Shown: positions 1-7,511, counted from the stretch's first letter. The stretch is 23,573 nucleotides of DNA from CAZJRB01 sp964547995 (GCA_964547995.1 CAZJRB010000116.1:1-23573), one strand, 5' to 3'. The notes: generated from the letters alone by a model not told the origin. Program-made: numbers and translations.

Positions 1-105
1 ACGGTTAGCTCCACTGAACATAAGTAAACGACAAATGTGAGACAGTCGAAGTAGTCAGTACACAGCACTCAGCACGGAGTCGCAGGTCGATGCTGCTGGC
101 GTTAC

Positions 106-1914
106 TCACGCGGCCACGTCGATGCCGGCGCCCGGGCACTTCAGCTTGAACAACCCGAACAGCTCTTCGCCCGTCAGCCCCATCTTGCGATGGCCCTCGG
201 CGCCGGAGAAGATCGTGTCGAACAGTTCCCGTTTCTCCTGGAGAATCCGGTCGATCCGTTCCTCGATTGTTTCGAGCATGAGGAAGCGGGTGACGGTGAC
301 CGGCCCGGCAACGCCGATGCGGTGTGCCCGGTTGATCGCCTGGTCCTCGACGGCCGGGTTCCACCAGCGATCGAAGAGGAATACATAATGGGCAAACTGC
401 AAATTGAGCCCGACGCCGCCGGCACCGTAGCTCATCAAGATGACGTGCTTCTCCGAGTCCTCGCGGAACCGGTCGATGACCGCGTCGCGCTTCTTGGTGG
501 GGATCTGCCCGTGATATTCGAGGGGACCGAACCGCCGCAACTTTCCGGCAAGCCGCCGCAGGGTGTCGACCCACTGGCTGAAGATGATCGCCTTGCGTCC
601 GCTTCCGGCGATCTCTTCCAGATCGGCTTCGAGGCGTTCGAGCTTTGCGCTGGCCCCGGTGGCCGGGTCGAAGTTGCATATCTGCTTCAACCGCAGGACC
701 AGCTCGAAGACGTGTTGAATCGAAGCCCCTTCACCCAACTCCGAAAGCTTCAGCACGCCGTCGTCCTCGGCCATCCGGTAGCTCTCGTATTGCTCCGACG
801 TCAGGTCCATTTCGGCGTCGCGGAACAATTTGGGCGGCAAGTCTGCAAGCACCTGGTCCTTGGTGCGGCGGAGCACATAGTCGCTTATGGTGCGGCCCAT
901 CTTCCGCGGTTTCATCTCGGGCGAGAGGAATCCGGGCGCGAGAAACTCGAAAATCCCGACGAGGTCTTCAGCGCTGTTCTCGACCGGGGTGCCGGTCAGC
1001 GCCCAACTGCGATTGCGGGAAACGGCCCTGGCCACCTGGCTGGTGGCGCTCGAGAGGTTTTTGATCCGCTGCGATTCGTCGAGCACGACCAGATCGAACC
1101 GGGGTGGATTGCGGCCGTCGGCCCGATCCTCCTCGAACAGTGCGCGGTCTCGCAACAGCAGTTCGTAGTTGGCGATCCTAACCGGCACGTCGGGCAACTG
1201 CCATTGCCACGTCCGCCGCGCCTGATCCCCTTCGACAACCAACACCGGTATTTCCGGCGACCACATCTCGAACTCCCGCTGCCAGTTGGTCACGAGCGGT
1301 TTGGGGCAGACCAGCAGCACGCTGGCCAGTTCGCCGCAGCGAAGCAACAAGCGGATTGCCGTGATCGCCTGCATCGTCTTGCCCAGCCCCATCTCGTCGG
1401 CCAGGATCGCAGCGTGCCGGGGATACAAGAATGCCATTCCCTCGAACTGGTAACCGAAGGGACGGAATGGAAACTGCATCGACCGCTCGGCCAGAAGCGA
1501 TTCCAGCGAAGGTTGCAGGAGATATTCCAGCCGGTCTTCGAGCTTGATCACGTCGCTAGGCGGTCGGATCCGCGTGACGCTACCCTCGGCAAAAACCAAG
1601 GGCCCCGGCGCGGCCGAATTCGACGACGGCGACTTGAATTCGAGTGCTTCAACTCCCTCGGGCGGCTCGGCAAACGCGAAACTGCGAACGTGAACCTTCG
1701 GCGGTACGATCGGCACCGAGACCGGCTTCGGTGGAGCACTTTGGAAACCTATCGAACGGGCGACAACATTCACGCGTTTTCGCAGCTTGCGGTTCAATCC
1801 CGTGCGAAGAATCTTAGGGCGGACTTGCAGGTCGACAGAGCTGACCGCCGGCGGCCGCGGGGCCCGCCAACTGACATTCCCATCCGGATCGACCCAATGA
1901 AAACCGTTCGACAT
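106..1914 (-). CDS. SNF2-family DEAD/DEAH-box helicase-like ATPase
   Basis: A 602-residue protein with the full SNF2/Rad54-type ATPase core. The Walker A motif DEMGLGKT lies near residues 173-180, motif II reads DESQ (near 279-282) where most relatives have DEAQ or DEAH, and motif III is ALTGTP. The C-terminal RecA lobe has IIFSQW, then SYGAGGVGLNL and the DRWWNP...QAINRAHRIG signature. The first ~150 residues are proline-rich and basic with no domain I recognise. Such proteins use ATP to translocate on duplex DNA and remodel bound proteins; the bacterial role is often in transcription recycling or repair. I chose the ATG at 1914 because a GGGG tract lies about 10 nt upstream; the frame stays open further, to an ATG at 2058 with a poorly conserved-looking extension. 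A same-strand unknown gene ends 113 bp upstream, with an inverted repeat between them. Confidence 0.93.
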   Translation of the reverse strand: MSNGFHWVDPDGNVSWRAPRPPAVSSVDLQVRPKILRTGLNRKLRKRVNVVARSIGFQSAPPKPVSVPIVPPKVHVRSFAFAEPPEGVEALEFKSPSSNSAAPGPLVFAEGSVTRIRPPSDVIKLEDRLEYLLQPSLESLLAERSMQFPFRPFGYQFEGMAFLYPRHAAILADEMGLGKTMQAITAIRLLLRCGELASVLLVCPKPLVTNWQREFEMWSPEIPVLVVEGDQARRTWQWQLPDVPVRIANYELLLRDRALFEEDRADGRNPPRFDLVVLDESQRIKNLSSATSQVARAVSRNRSWALTGTPVENSAEDLVGIFEFLAPGFLSPEMKPRKMGRTISDYVLRRTKDQVLADLPPKLFRDAEMDLTSEQYESYRMAEDDGVLKLSELGEGASIQHVFELVLRLKQICNFDPATGASAKLERLEADLEEIAGSGRKAIIFSQWVDTLRRLAGKLRRFGPLEYHGQIPTKKRDAVIDRFREDSEKHVILMSYGAGGVGLNLQFAHYVFLFDRWWNPAVEDQAINRAHRIGVAGPVTVTRFLMLETIEERIDRILQEKRELFDTIFSGAEGHRKMGLTGEELFGLFKLKCPGAGIDVAA

Positions 1915-1943
1915 GACACTACTACCCCATTGCATTTGATTTT

Positions 1944-2001
1944 GTACGTTGGCCCTCCGAGGCCGACGCGGTTTGTCGACGGCTTCGGAGAGCCATCGTA
2001 C
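1944..2001. repeat. Imperfect 25-bp inverted repeat, family A copy 1
   Basis: The arms at 1944-1968 and 1977-2001 pair at 21 of 25 positions around an 8-nt spacer. The arms match the family A element at 10112-10180. It lies between the unknown gene ending at 2027 and the helicase start at 1914, so it would form a hairpin in a shared transcript. Confidence 0.8.
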
Positions 2002-2026
2002 TGACAGTTTCAAGTGACATGGGGTA

Positions 2027-2596
2027 CTACTGCCGCACCGATTGCCGGGCTTCTTCAATGGCCTCGCGGATACGGAGAAACGGCTCGGCCAGATCGAACG
2101 ATTCGCCCAGGTCCTCCAGCCGATCCGCGATCCGCCCGCGGTCGTCTTCCGCCCGTCGATCTACGGCAAGCCGGTTGCGGCCGACTCCGAAGGTTTGCAA
2201 ATGGGGGCCGGCGTTGCCATCTTCGGCCGGGGGTCTCTCCCGGTTGACGTCCGCTCCCTCCTCTTTGGGGGGGAGGACTAGCGCGACGGGTGCCGAAATG
2301 TGCTCCCGGATTGCCAGGGCAGGTTCCCGATCCGTGCATACGAGAAGCGGCTCCGCCTTGGCCTTTTCGAGCAAAGTCCGGCCGATCTGGTCCCCGTAGA
2401 GAAATGCATGAAGCGTCGGCCCGTAGAGGATTTGCTGGGCCCGATTTGCCTTGATCGGGGCGGTGCAATGAAACTCCAGCGGTCGCCCAAAGGTGTTCAG
2501 GACCAGATAACCCCCAAACAGGCCGTGTTCCGGATGCTCCAGAACGGTGAGAAATCCCAAAGTGTTCCCGTTTTCGTTGCCCACAAATCGACCCAT
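2027..2596 (-). CDS. Conserved hypothetical protein, 189 aa
   Basis: I do not recognise a named family. The N-terminal ~110 residues look like a compact globular domain (GRFVGNENGNTLGFLTVLEH, then LYGPTLHAFLYGDQIGRTLL, then PLLVCTDREPALAIREHI). It is followed by an acidic, proline-containing linker and an arginine- and glutamate-rich helical tail. There is no signal peptide or membrane segment. The ATG at 2596 has an AGGA ribosome site 4-5 nt upstream. It precedes the helicase on the same strand and may be co-transcribed, but the 113-bp gap holds a hairpin. A role linked to the helicase is possible from position only. Confidence 0.75.
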   Translation of the reverse strand: MGRFVGNENGNTLGFLTVLEHPEHGLFGGYLVLNTFGRPLEFHCTAPIKANRAQQILYGPTLHAFLYGDQIGRTLLEKAKAEPLLVCTDREPALAIREHISAPVALVLPPKEEGADVNRERPPAEDGNAGPHLQTFGVGRNRLAVDRRAEDDRGRIADRLEDLGESFDLAEPFLRIREAIEEARQSVRQ

Positions 2597-2836
2597 TTTT
2601 CCTGTTTACCCCATCTTCAGGCTGCCGTTTTAGCAACCTAACACTTCCAGTCGCATCGGGTTAGGGACAGTCGGGACTTTAGGTTATGGGGTAACGATTT
2701 GGCGGAGTCCCGAACCACAGCCCCCCAACAAGACATCGCAAGGGGTTTTTCGGGCTTCAACCAAGAACTTTTGGCCAGACCCTCGACTTTTGGGGCGGTT
2801 CCAGTTTATACTGGAATGTTGAAAGGATTACCCGTT
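2597..2836. other. Divergent intergenic region
   Basis: A 240-bp gap between divergent genes. The only structures I see are the promoter-like sequence near 2783-2812, the small palindrome overlapping it, and ribosome-binding sites for both flanking genes. Confidence 0.5.
2783..2814 (+). promoter_or_regulatory. Putative sigma70-type promoter with palindrome over the -10
   Basis: TCGACT (2783-2788) and TATACT (2807-2812) are separated by 18 nt. The -10 lies inside the perfect inverted repeat CCAGTTTATACTGG (2801-2814), which could be an operator. The gene start at 2837 is a short leader away. Weak prediction from consensus only. Confidence 0.4.
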
Positions 2837-3319
2837 ATGAGCCAAGAACAGACCCCTTCGGAAGCATCACTCTACAGTCAGATTGACGTGACCCAGCCGT
2901 CGTACCGGCCGCCCCACGCGGGTCCGAAGGGTCATGAGACCGAAACGACCTACCTCCTGCGCGAAATGTTGGCCGGACAGGACCGCCAGAATGAGCTGCT
3001 GGAGGAACTGGTCAACCAGCTCGGTGCGGCCCAGAAACAGCGGGCCAACGAACTTGGCCAGTGGAAGCAAGCCAACGCGCGCCTTGCTCAAGACTGCCGC
3101 GAGGCAACCGAAGGCCTCAGTAAGGTCCAAACCGAGTTCCTCAACAATCTGACGCAAGAGATCACCGAAAACGTCGAATCGCTCATGGACGGCGAGTTCA
3201 TGCTCAACGAATTCGTCGACCGTTTCGGCCCGCGGATGGCACACCTCAATGGAATCCTGCAGGTGCTATCGCAGTTGAGCGCCACACCCAATCCGACGAG
3301 CACGCCGAACTCGCCGTGA
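2837..3319 (+). CDS. Coiled-coil hypothetical protein, 160 aa
   Basis: Function unknown. After a polar, proline-containing N-terminus, residues ~35-130 are rich in Glu, Gln, Leu and Ala with heptad-like spacing (REMLAGQDRQNELLEELVNQL, split in two here by my reading: REMLAGQDRQ and NELLEELVNQL), typical of an alpha-helical coiled coil. A predicted helical segment with DGEFMLNEFVDRFGPR follows, and the C-terminus is Pro/Thr/Ser-rich. There is no signal peptide. I chose the ATG at 2837 because AAAGGA lies 9 nt upstream; in-frame ATGs at 2699 and 2816 have poorer signals. It ends 22 bp before the lipoprotein gene and is probably co-transcribed with it. It resembles small conserved planctomycete proteins of unknown function, from memory and not from a search. 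Confidence 0.8.
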   Translation: MSQEQTPSEASLYSQIDVTQPSYRPPHAGPKGHETETTYLLREMLAGQDRQNELLEELVNQLGAAQKQRANELGQWKQANARLAQDCREATEGLSKVQTEFLNNLTQEITENVESLMDGEFMLNEFVDRFGPRMAHLNGILQVLSQLSATPNPTSTPNSP

Positions 3320-3341
3320 CGTTCATCGCCGGGAAGACCTG

Positions 3342-4574
3342 ATGTCTGTGGTTGATGCAATCGCCCGGTGTCTCTTCGTACTTGCCGCATTTGGTTTTTT
3401 TTGTCTCGTTGGTTGTCATTCGTCGTCCGCCCCGTTGCCGGCCGCTCCGTCGCCGTCCGCCGCGTCCCCCGCGAACGCGTCCTCTTCTGAAACGAACCAA
3501 CAGAAGGCGACTGCACTCGTCTCGTCTCCCAAGGACGCCTGGCCGCTGTTTCGCGGCGACCCCCAGGCAACCGGCGTTGCCGGCGGCGCCTTGCCCGAAA
3601 AGTTGGAGCTGCTCTGGACGTTCTCCGACGACAACGGAGGATTTGTGGCAACGGCGGCCATTGCAGACGGCACCGTCTACGCCGGTTCGTATGACGGCAA
3701 TCTCTATGCGATTGATCTTGAAACCGGCGAGAAGCGATGGGCGTTTTTCCGCGAACTCGGCTTTTCGGCCTCGCCGGCCGTTCGCAAGGGGCGCGTCTAC
3801 ATCGGCGACACCGACGGGGAGTTGCACTGCATCGATGCCAAGACCGGTAAATCGCGGTGGAAGTTCACGACCGAAGCCGAGATCAACTCCAGTGCGAATT
3901 TTCACAACGACCACGTGATTTTCGGTTCCCAGGACGGCTCGCTTTACTGTCTCCGGGCCGATACGGGCAAGCTCGTTTGGCGCTACGAAAGCGACGACAT
4001 GATCCAGTGCAGCCCGGCGATTGCGGCCGGACGAACGTTCGTTGCCGGGTGCAACGGGCGGCTGACCGCGGTCGATCTGGCCAAGGGCGCCCGTGCCGAG
4101 GAGATCGACATCGAAGCCCCGACGCTCTGCACACCCGCCGTGGCCGGGCCGATGGTCTACGTCGGCACTACCGGGAGCACCTTCTTCGCAATTGACTGGA
4201 AACAGCAGAAGGTCGTGTGGCGTTACCAGAACCCCGAGCGGAGTGCCGAGTTCCGCAGCTCGGCCGCGATCACCCCCGGGGCAATCATCGTCGGCGGCCG
4301 CGACAAGCAGGTCCATGCCGTCGATCCGAAGACGGGCAAGAAGATTTGGACGTTCGCGGCCAAAGGCATCGTCGACAGCTCCCCGGTCGTGGTCGGCGCC
4401 CGCGTCTTCGTCGGCACCTCCCGCGGCCGGCTCCTGGGGCTGAATCTGAAAACCGGCAAGAAGGAATGGGAATTCGAGGCTGGCGGCTCGATCACCGGTT
4501 CCCCCGCAGTCGCCGCCGGCCGCCTGGTCATCGGCACCGACGACGGCGACCTGTATTGCTTCGGAGCGAAATAG
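3342..4574 (+). CDS. Secreted lipoprotein with BamB/PQQ-like eight-bladed beta-propeller
   Basis: A 410-residue protein. It begins with a lipoprotein signal: a hydrophobic stretch to residue 24, then lipobox LVGC with Cys25, then a low-complexity Ser/Ala/Pro linker. From ~residue 85 there are eight PQQ-like blades, each with a variant of the pattern VYxGSxDGxLYAIDxxTGxxxWxF; the last is VIGTDDGDLYCFGAK at the stop. BamB-like propellers bind partner proteins rather than PQQ cofactor, and many planctomycete copies have no known partner. The Trp docking motifs are present in most blades; the fourth (GRLTAVDLAKGARAEEI) is the most degenerate. The ATG at 3342 follows GGGAAG. The last 40 bp recur at 5660-5699 downstream of the next gene. 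Confidence 0.9.
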   Translation: MSVVDAIARCLFVLAAFGFFCLVGCHSSSAPLPAAPSPSAASPANASSSETNQQKATALVSSPKDAWPLFRGDPQATGVAGGALPEKLELLWTFSDDNGGFVATAAIADGTVYAGSYDGNLYAIDLETGEKRWAFFRELGFSASPAVRKGRVYIGDTDGELHCIDAKTGKSRWKFTTEAEINSSANFHNDHVIFGSQDGSLYCLRADTGKLVWRYESDDMIQCSPAIAAGRTFVAGCNGRLTAVDLAKGARAEEIDIEAPTLCTPAVAGPMVYVGTTGSTFFAIDWKQQKVVWRYQNPERSAEFRSSAAITPGAIIVGGRDKQVHAVDPKTGKKIWTFAAKGIVDSSPVVVGARVFVGTSRGRLLGLNLKTGKKEWEFEAGGSITGSPAVAAGRLVIGTDDGDLYCFGAK

Positions 4575-4578
4575 CGGG
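4539..4578 (+). repeat. 40-bp direct repeat, copy 1 (lipoprotein 3' end)
   Basis: This segment covers the last codons and stop of the lipoprotein gene. It matches 5660-5699 at 37 of 40 positions. The two copies bracket the TPR gene. Confidence 0.9.
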
Positions 4579-4621
4579 ATAATGACTCCAGGTACGCACT
4601 GCTGTCCCCAGAACGCATTCG

Positions 4622-5623
4622 ATGACCTCCAATCACAGAGACTTGCCGGACGATGCAAGCCAACTGCTTCAGGCAGGGCGGACCGCCCGTCACGAAGATG
4701 CACACGAATTGGCACACAGTCTTTTCTGCCAAAGCCTGAGAATCTCGCGTGAATATGACGACAAGCAGGGTGTCGCAAAGGCGTTAGTCGAACTGGCATA
4801 CAGTATTCAAGACTATGCCCCGGAGAGCAACCCGGACATCTTCGAGTATCGGGAACGACACTGCCAGGAGGCACTTGGGCTATTTCGCGAAATCAATAAC
4901 AAGAAGGGAATTGCGTACGCGCTGTGGGTTCTGGCAACGGCAAGACCGGAAGAGGAGGCCCGTCGACTATTGGAGGAAAGCTTTGCAATTGCGCGCAGTG
5001 CTAACGATCCGGAAGGCGTGATTCGTGCGCTTCGTTGCCTTAGTACACGCTTGTCTGTCGCAGGCAACACGGATCGAGCGGTACTTTTGATGCGAGAAGC
5101 ACTGGACCTAGCTCGCGATTTGGAGGACAAGGAAGCCATCGCGACGACGCTTTTCCAATTAGGCATTTCCTTCGAGGGCGGCAAACTGGAGAAGCAGGCC
5201 ATCTTGGAGGAGGCACAAGATATGTTTCGACAACTCGGACGAAAGGGCCCGTTGGCGCGGAGTCTGGAGGTTTGCGAACTCCTGGCATGTGATGACGAGG
5301 ATCTCGATCAAAGAGAAGTCTATCTGGAGGAAGCCCTCACCATTCGCGAGGAACTCGGAGACGCAGAAATGGAGGCGGCTTGTCTCGACAGACTTGCAGG
5401 GATAGCCCGAGTGCGGGGTGACACGGAGCGAGCGGATTATCTGGAAGCTCGAAGCCGAGAAATTGCTGAGCCTTTGCAGATACCACGTGAGTTCTTGGAG
5501 ATGGTCTCGCGAGGCGATATAGACGCTGTGCGAGAGGCTATGCGGGAGATGATGAGCAGGCCGGCCCAGCCTTTCACGCAAGAAGGAATTCCGGAGGAGC
5601 CCGGTGAGGACCACAGCGAATAA
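4622..5623 (+). CDS. Tetratricopeptide-repeat protein, 333 aa
   Basis: All-helical protein made of tandem TPR-like units. Recognisable ones include KQGVAKALVELAYSIQD, KKGIAYALWVLA, EGVIRALRCLSTRLSVAGN, EAIATTLFQLGISF and MEAACLDRLAGIARVRGD, each followed by a second helix of the EARRLLEESFAIAR type. The C-terminal ~45 residues are acidic and lie outside the repeats. There is no signal peptide, so it is probably cytoplasmic. TPRs mediate protein-protein contacts; no catalytic domain is visible. No clear Shine-Dalgarno precedes the ATG at 4622, so the start is uncertain. Its coding sequence is visibly less GC-rich than the preceding lipoprotein gene. With the flanking 40-bp direct repeat, this suggests it was inserted downstream of that gene. 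Confidence 0.85.
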   Translation: MTSNHRDLPDDASQLLQAGRTARHEDAHELAHSLFCQSLRISREYDDKQGVAKALVELAYSIQDYAPESNPDIFEYRERHCQEALGLFREINNKKGIAYALWVLATARPEEEARRLLEESFAIARSANDPEGVIRALRCLSTRLSVAGNTDRAVLLMREALDLARDLEDKEAIATTLFQLGISFEGGKLEKQAILEEAQDMFRQLGRKGPLARSLEVCELLACDDEDLDQREVYLEEALTIREELGDAEMEAACLDRLAGIARVRGDTERADYLEARSREIAEPLQIPREFLEMVSRGDIDAVREAMREMMSRPAQPFTQEGIPEEPGEDHSE

Positions 5624-5650
5624 TCCGGCGTACAAGTGTCGGTAAACAAT

Positions 5651-5695
5651 GTGTTCGTTGACGACGGCAACCTGTATTGCTTCGGGGCGAAATAG
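5651..5695 (+). pseudogene. 3'-terminal remnant of a BamB-like lipoprotein gene
   Basis: The frame reads VFVDDGNLYCFGAK followed by TAG, nearly identical to the end of the lipoprotein at 4574. It looks like a deleted form of a final VFVGTDDGNLYCFGAK blade. Nothing upstream continues the propeller. It belongs either to a lost paralogue or to a duplicated target. Confidence 0.75.
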
Positions 5696-5699
5696 CGGC
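5660..5699 (+). repeat. 40-bp direct repeat, copy 2
   Basis: Matches 4539-4578 at 37 of 40 positions, in the same orientation. It starts 36 bp after the TPR stop codon. Confidence 0.9.
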
Positions 5700-5820
5700 C
5701 GGCACTACGAACTCGGTAAGCCATCAGTGTACCAGTTTGGGAACTGTTTGAAAACGAATCGGGCCCTGATCGTCGTGGATTCTCCGAGGGAGGTTCACGC
5801 AGAGGCGCGGAGGCGCGGAG

Positions 5821-5967
5821 TCAATCTGCCGTCGGCGGAACCGTTTGAAAACGAACCGCCGTGCCCAAAAAGGGGTCAATCCGCTCGATTTCCAGTTGCC
5901 CGTTTGTACCGAACCGCTCGACGGCGATGTCGACACGCTGATCACGTTGGTGCGGAGTTGGACCGTG
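5821..5967 (-). pseudogene. C-terminal remnant of a beta-helix protein gene
   Basis: On the minus strand the frame reads VDIAVERFGTNGQLEIERID, then PFLGTAVRFQTVPPTAD and TGA. The last 35 residues match the C-terminus of the intact protein at 7806-10022 (IAVERFGASEQLEIEQIDP, then GTAVRFQTIPRASD) at 25 positions. The similarity weakens upstream of ~5950 and stops before the palindromic repeat at 5980. The GC-rich tract just beyond its stop is also shared with the intact locus (5778-5820 versus 7770-7805). This is a paralogue reduced to its 3' end. Confidence 0.88.
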
Positions 5968-5979
5968 CGGCTAGGGCAC

Positions 5980-6011
5980 GGGTGCCATGCCCACGCTTGC
6001 GTGGGCATGTG
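5980..6011 (+). repeat. 32-bp palindromic repeat, family B copy 1
   Basis: Perfectly identical to the reverse complement of 6442-6473 over 32 nt. Its core, ATGCCCACGC/GCGTGGGCAT, is a near-perfect 24-nt palindrome that would fold into a long hairpin. Confidence 0.92.
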
Positions 6012-6255
6012 AGCTACGCGCGACCACGAGGCAGATCTCCCGGTGTCAACATCGGTAGCGACTCGCGGTCGATGGGAATCGGGTCGTCTTTGCCCGTCTC
6101 CCAGGCACGACAACTCGACCACGGCCAATCCTCCGCGCGGCGAACCAGACGACGGCGAACCGCATTGCCGTGAATACACTTCGGTTTTCTCATGGATGTC
6201 GGAAGTGGATCGCAGATTGCGGTCGTAAGCCGGCAGCGCCGCCCCGCCGCTGGTA

Positions 6256-6268
6256 GTCGCGAAGCGAC
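6256..6268. repeat. Small hairpin GTCGC-GAA-GCGAC
   Basis: Perfect 5-bp stem with a GAA loop. It has the same layout as the hairpin at 6325-6337, suggesting related mini-repeats. Confidence 0.6.
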
Positions 6269-6280
6269 GGCAGGACATAG

Positions 6281-6300
6281 CCCACGGCGTAAGCCGTGGG
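6281..6300. repeat. Hairpin CCCACGGC-GTAA-GCCGTGGG
   Basis: Perfect 8-bp stem closing a GTAA (GNRA-type) tetraloop in the plus-strand sense. It sits between two smaller hairpins. It is not followed by a T run, so a terminator is unlikely. Confidence 0.8.
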
Positions 6301-6324
6301 ACAGGTGAGATAATCCCCCGCAGA

Positions 6325-6337
6325 GCCGCGAAGCGGC
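6325..6337. repeat. Small hairpin GCCGC-GAA-GCGGC
   Basis: Perfect 5-bp stem with a GAA loop, followed by GGCACCC, which also flanks the family B repeat at 6467-6473. Confidence 0.6.
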
Positions 6338-6430
6338 GGCACCCGGGCGTATTCTATCGATCTCCCGTCGCCCCCCGAGTCGATAGTTATGTATGGTGTT
6401 TCCGGAATTCCTCGGACTAATGGGAAAATT

Positions 6431-7216
6431 CTACACGCCCCCACATGCCCACGCAAGCGTGGGCATGGCACCCTGCACGCAAGCAGATGCAAACCACTTC
6501 CCGAACATTGTAAGGCGGTACGTCATGCGAACAAGTTGCAGCCCTTCCGGGATCTCGAAATCGGGATACTCGCCCTCCTTGGTCGGCCGACTGCTAATTG
6601 TGGCAACCAACGTTTTCTGTTCGAGATTCTGGATTAGAGTCAGGTGATGGTCAGGACCGCCGAATTCGTCGTACGAGAAATTTGCCCTCACGTGTTGCTT
6701 GATGAGATTTTGCTTCGGTTCGAGTAATACGTCAGCAAACTGATCGTGCTGCACAAGACTCTTGATTAGCTTTGCTTGCAGTGGCGACAGACTTCTAATG
6801 ATATCCGGAAACGTTGGACTTAGTTTGTCGGCGCTCTTCTTGTCAATCGCTTTTGCCATCAATTCCTCAAACATTGACATAAGCGGACTGTCTTCGCTTG
6901 TTGTCATTACTGCCAGCATTGCTGGTGCCGCAATTTCGGGTGGGGCTTCTTGCTGGTCCTCCTCTGGAACTTTGGCGCGGACTCGATCACAAAACGCTGC
7001 GAACCGGTCTTGGTAAGCAGCGGCCAACTGAAGTGGTGCAGTGAACAGGCGAAACGTCTTCAGAACGTCTTGGGTCAATCCGCCAACTTCTTGCATCCCG
7101 GGTGACAGGGCGTCATCGTACGATTTCTTCGCAACCTCAGAGTTGATGACCTGTCCCGCACCCGCCAAATCGCCAATTAGAGGCCCCTTCGCTGATTGAT
7201 CGTCATTCGATGTCAT
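6431..7216 (-). CDS. Abi-alpha / DUF4393 family protein
   Basis: A 261-residue protein with the DUF4393 (Abi_alpha) pattern. It has SYDDALSPGMQEVG near residues 32-45, a hydrophobic helix FRLFTAPLQLAAAY (55-69), then PLMSMFEELMAKAIDKK and LSPTFPDIIRSLSPLQAKL (111-150), where relatives have FxxLLAxAMD...HPxFxxIIxQLSPxEA. Members are known from abortive-infection contexts; the mechanism is unknown to me. The ATG at 7216 has AAGGAG 7 nt upstream, much better than an in-frame ATG at 7306. Residues 249-261 (GAMPTLAWACGGV) are encoded by the family B palindromic repeat and the few bases after it. The original stop therefore seems overwritten, right after a natural-looking end (RLTMFGKWFASAC). The gene is less GC-rich than its neighbours. 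Confidence 0.85.
   Translation of the reverse strand: MTSNDDQSAKGPLIGDLAGAGQVINSEVAKKSYDDALSPGMQEVGGLTQDVLKTFRLFTAPLQLAAAYQDRFAAFCDRVRAKVPEEDQQEAPPEIAAPAMLAVMTTSEDSPLMSMFEELMAKAIDKKSADKLSPTFPDIIRSLSPLQAKLIKSLVQHDQFADVLLEPKQNLIKQHVRANFSYDEFGGPDHHLTLIQNLEQKTLVATISSRPTKEGEYPDFEIPEGLQLVRMTYRLTMFGKWFASACVQGAMPTLAWACGGV
6442..6473 (-). repeat. 32-bp palindromic repeat, family B copy 2
   Basis: Exact inverted copy of 5980-6011, about 430 bp away. It lies within the 3' end of the Abi-alpha coding sequence. Confidence 0.92.
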
Positions 7217-7511
7217 TTTGTCGCTCCTTGAAAGCTGCTCTGCGTGGATCGCGTCGCAGGCTAACTTGTTGTTAGAAAGATCTCGTATAACACGTGTAGA
7301 CTGCAAACTTGCGGCCTAACGCGCAGGCAGGCGATTGTTGTAAGTTGAATTGTGGCAGGTGGTTATTGTGTTGTCAAGCCAATTTCGACGTGATAGGCCG
7401 TTTCTCCCTAGCGCTCGTCGAGGTGGCGGATCAGGGCGTCGGCGGGGCTGCGAACGCTCGGCGGCCGCGATTCGAAACGTGCGTGTGAATCATGGTCGTG
7501 CGGACGTCCAT
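7217..7511. other. Intergenic, no gene recognised
   Basis: Leader of the Abi-alpha gene followed by unassigned sequence. A minus-strand frame ends at 7408 but has no start signal or recognisable domain. No promoter of good quality was found. Confidence 0.5.

Larger units (their letters stand above)
5696..6430. other. Gene-free mosaic of gene remnants and palindromic repeats
   Basis: About 730 bp without a credible intact gene. From left to right it holds: unassigned sequence; a GAGGCGCGGAGGCGCGGAG tract near 5802-5820; the beta-helix tail (5821-5967); repeat copy 5980-6011; unassigned sequence to ~6250; three small hairpins (6256-6337); and A/T-richer sequence up to the Abi-alpha stop. Open frames here have no ribosome sites or recognisable domains. 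Confidence 0.7.

Noticed and set aside
190..2004. Long plus-strand frame opposite the helicase gene
   Set aside because: Mirror frame of a high-GC gene; no domain or ribosome site, and the minus strand has every SNF2 motif.
3246..4874. 542-residue minus-strand frame opposite the lipoprotein and TPR genes
   Set aside because: Spans two clear genes on the other strand and has no recognisable domain.
4539..5699. Insertion sequence or transposon around the TPR gene
   Set aside because: No transposase and no terminal inverted repeats; a 40-bp repeat is too long for a normal target duplication.
5980..6473. CRISPR array
   Set aside because: Repeats are inverted, palindromic and only two per family, with no regular spacers and no cas genes.
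7260..7330. Possible integron attC site (GTTAGGC / GCCTAAC and CTAAC...GTTAG)
   Set aside because: Core-like heptamers are present but do not form a correctly paired R''-L''/L'-R' structure of normal length, and there is no integrase or cassette array.
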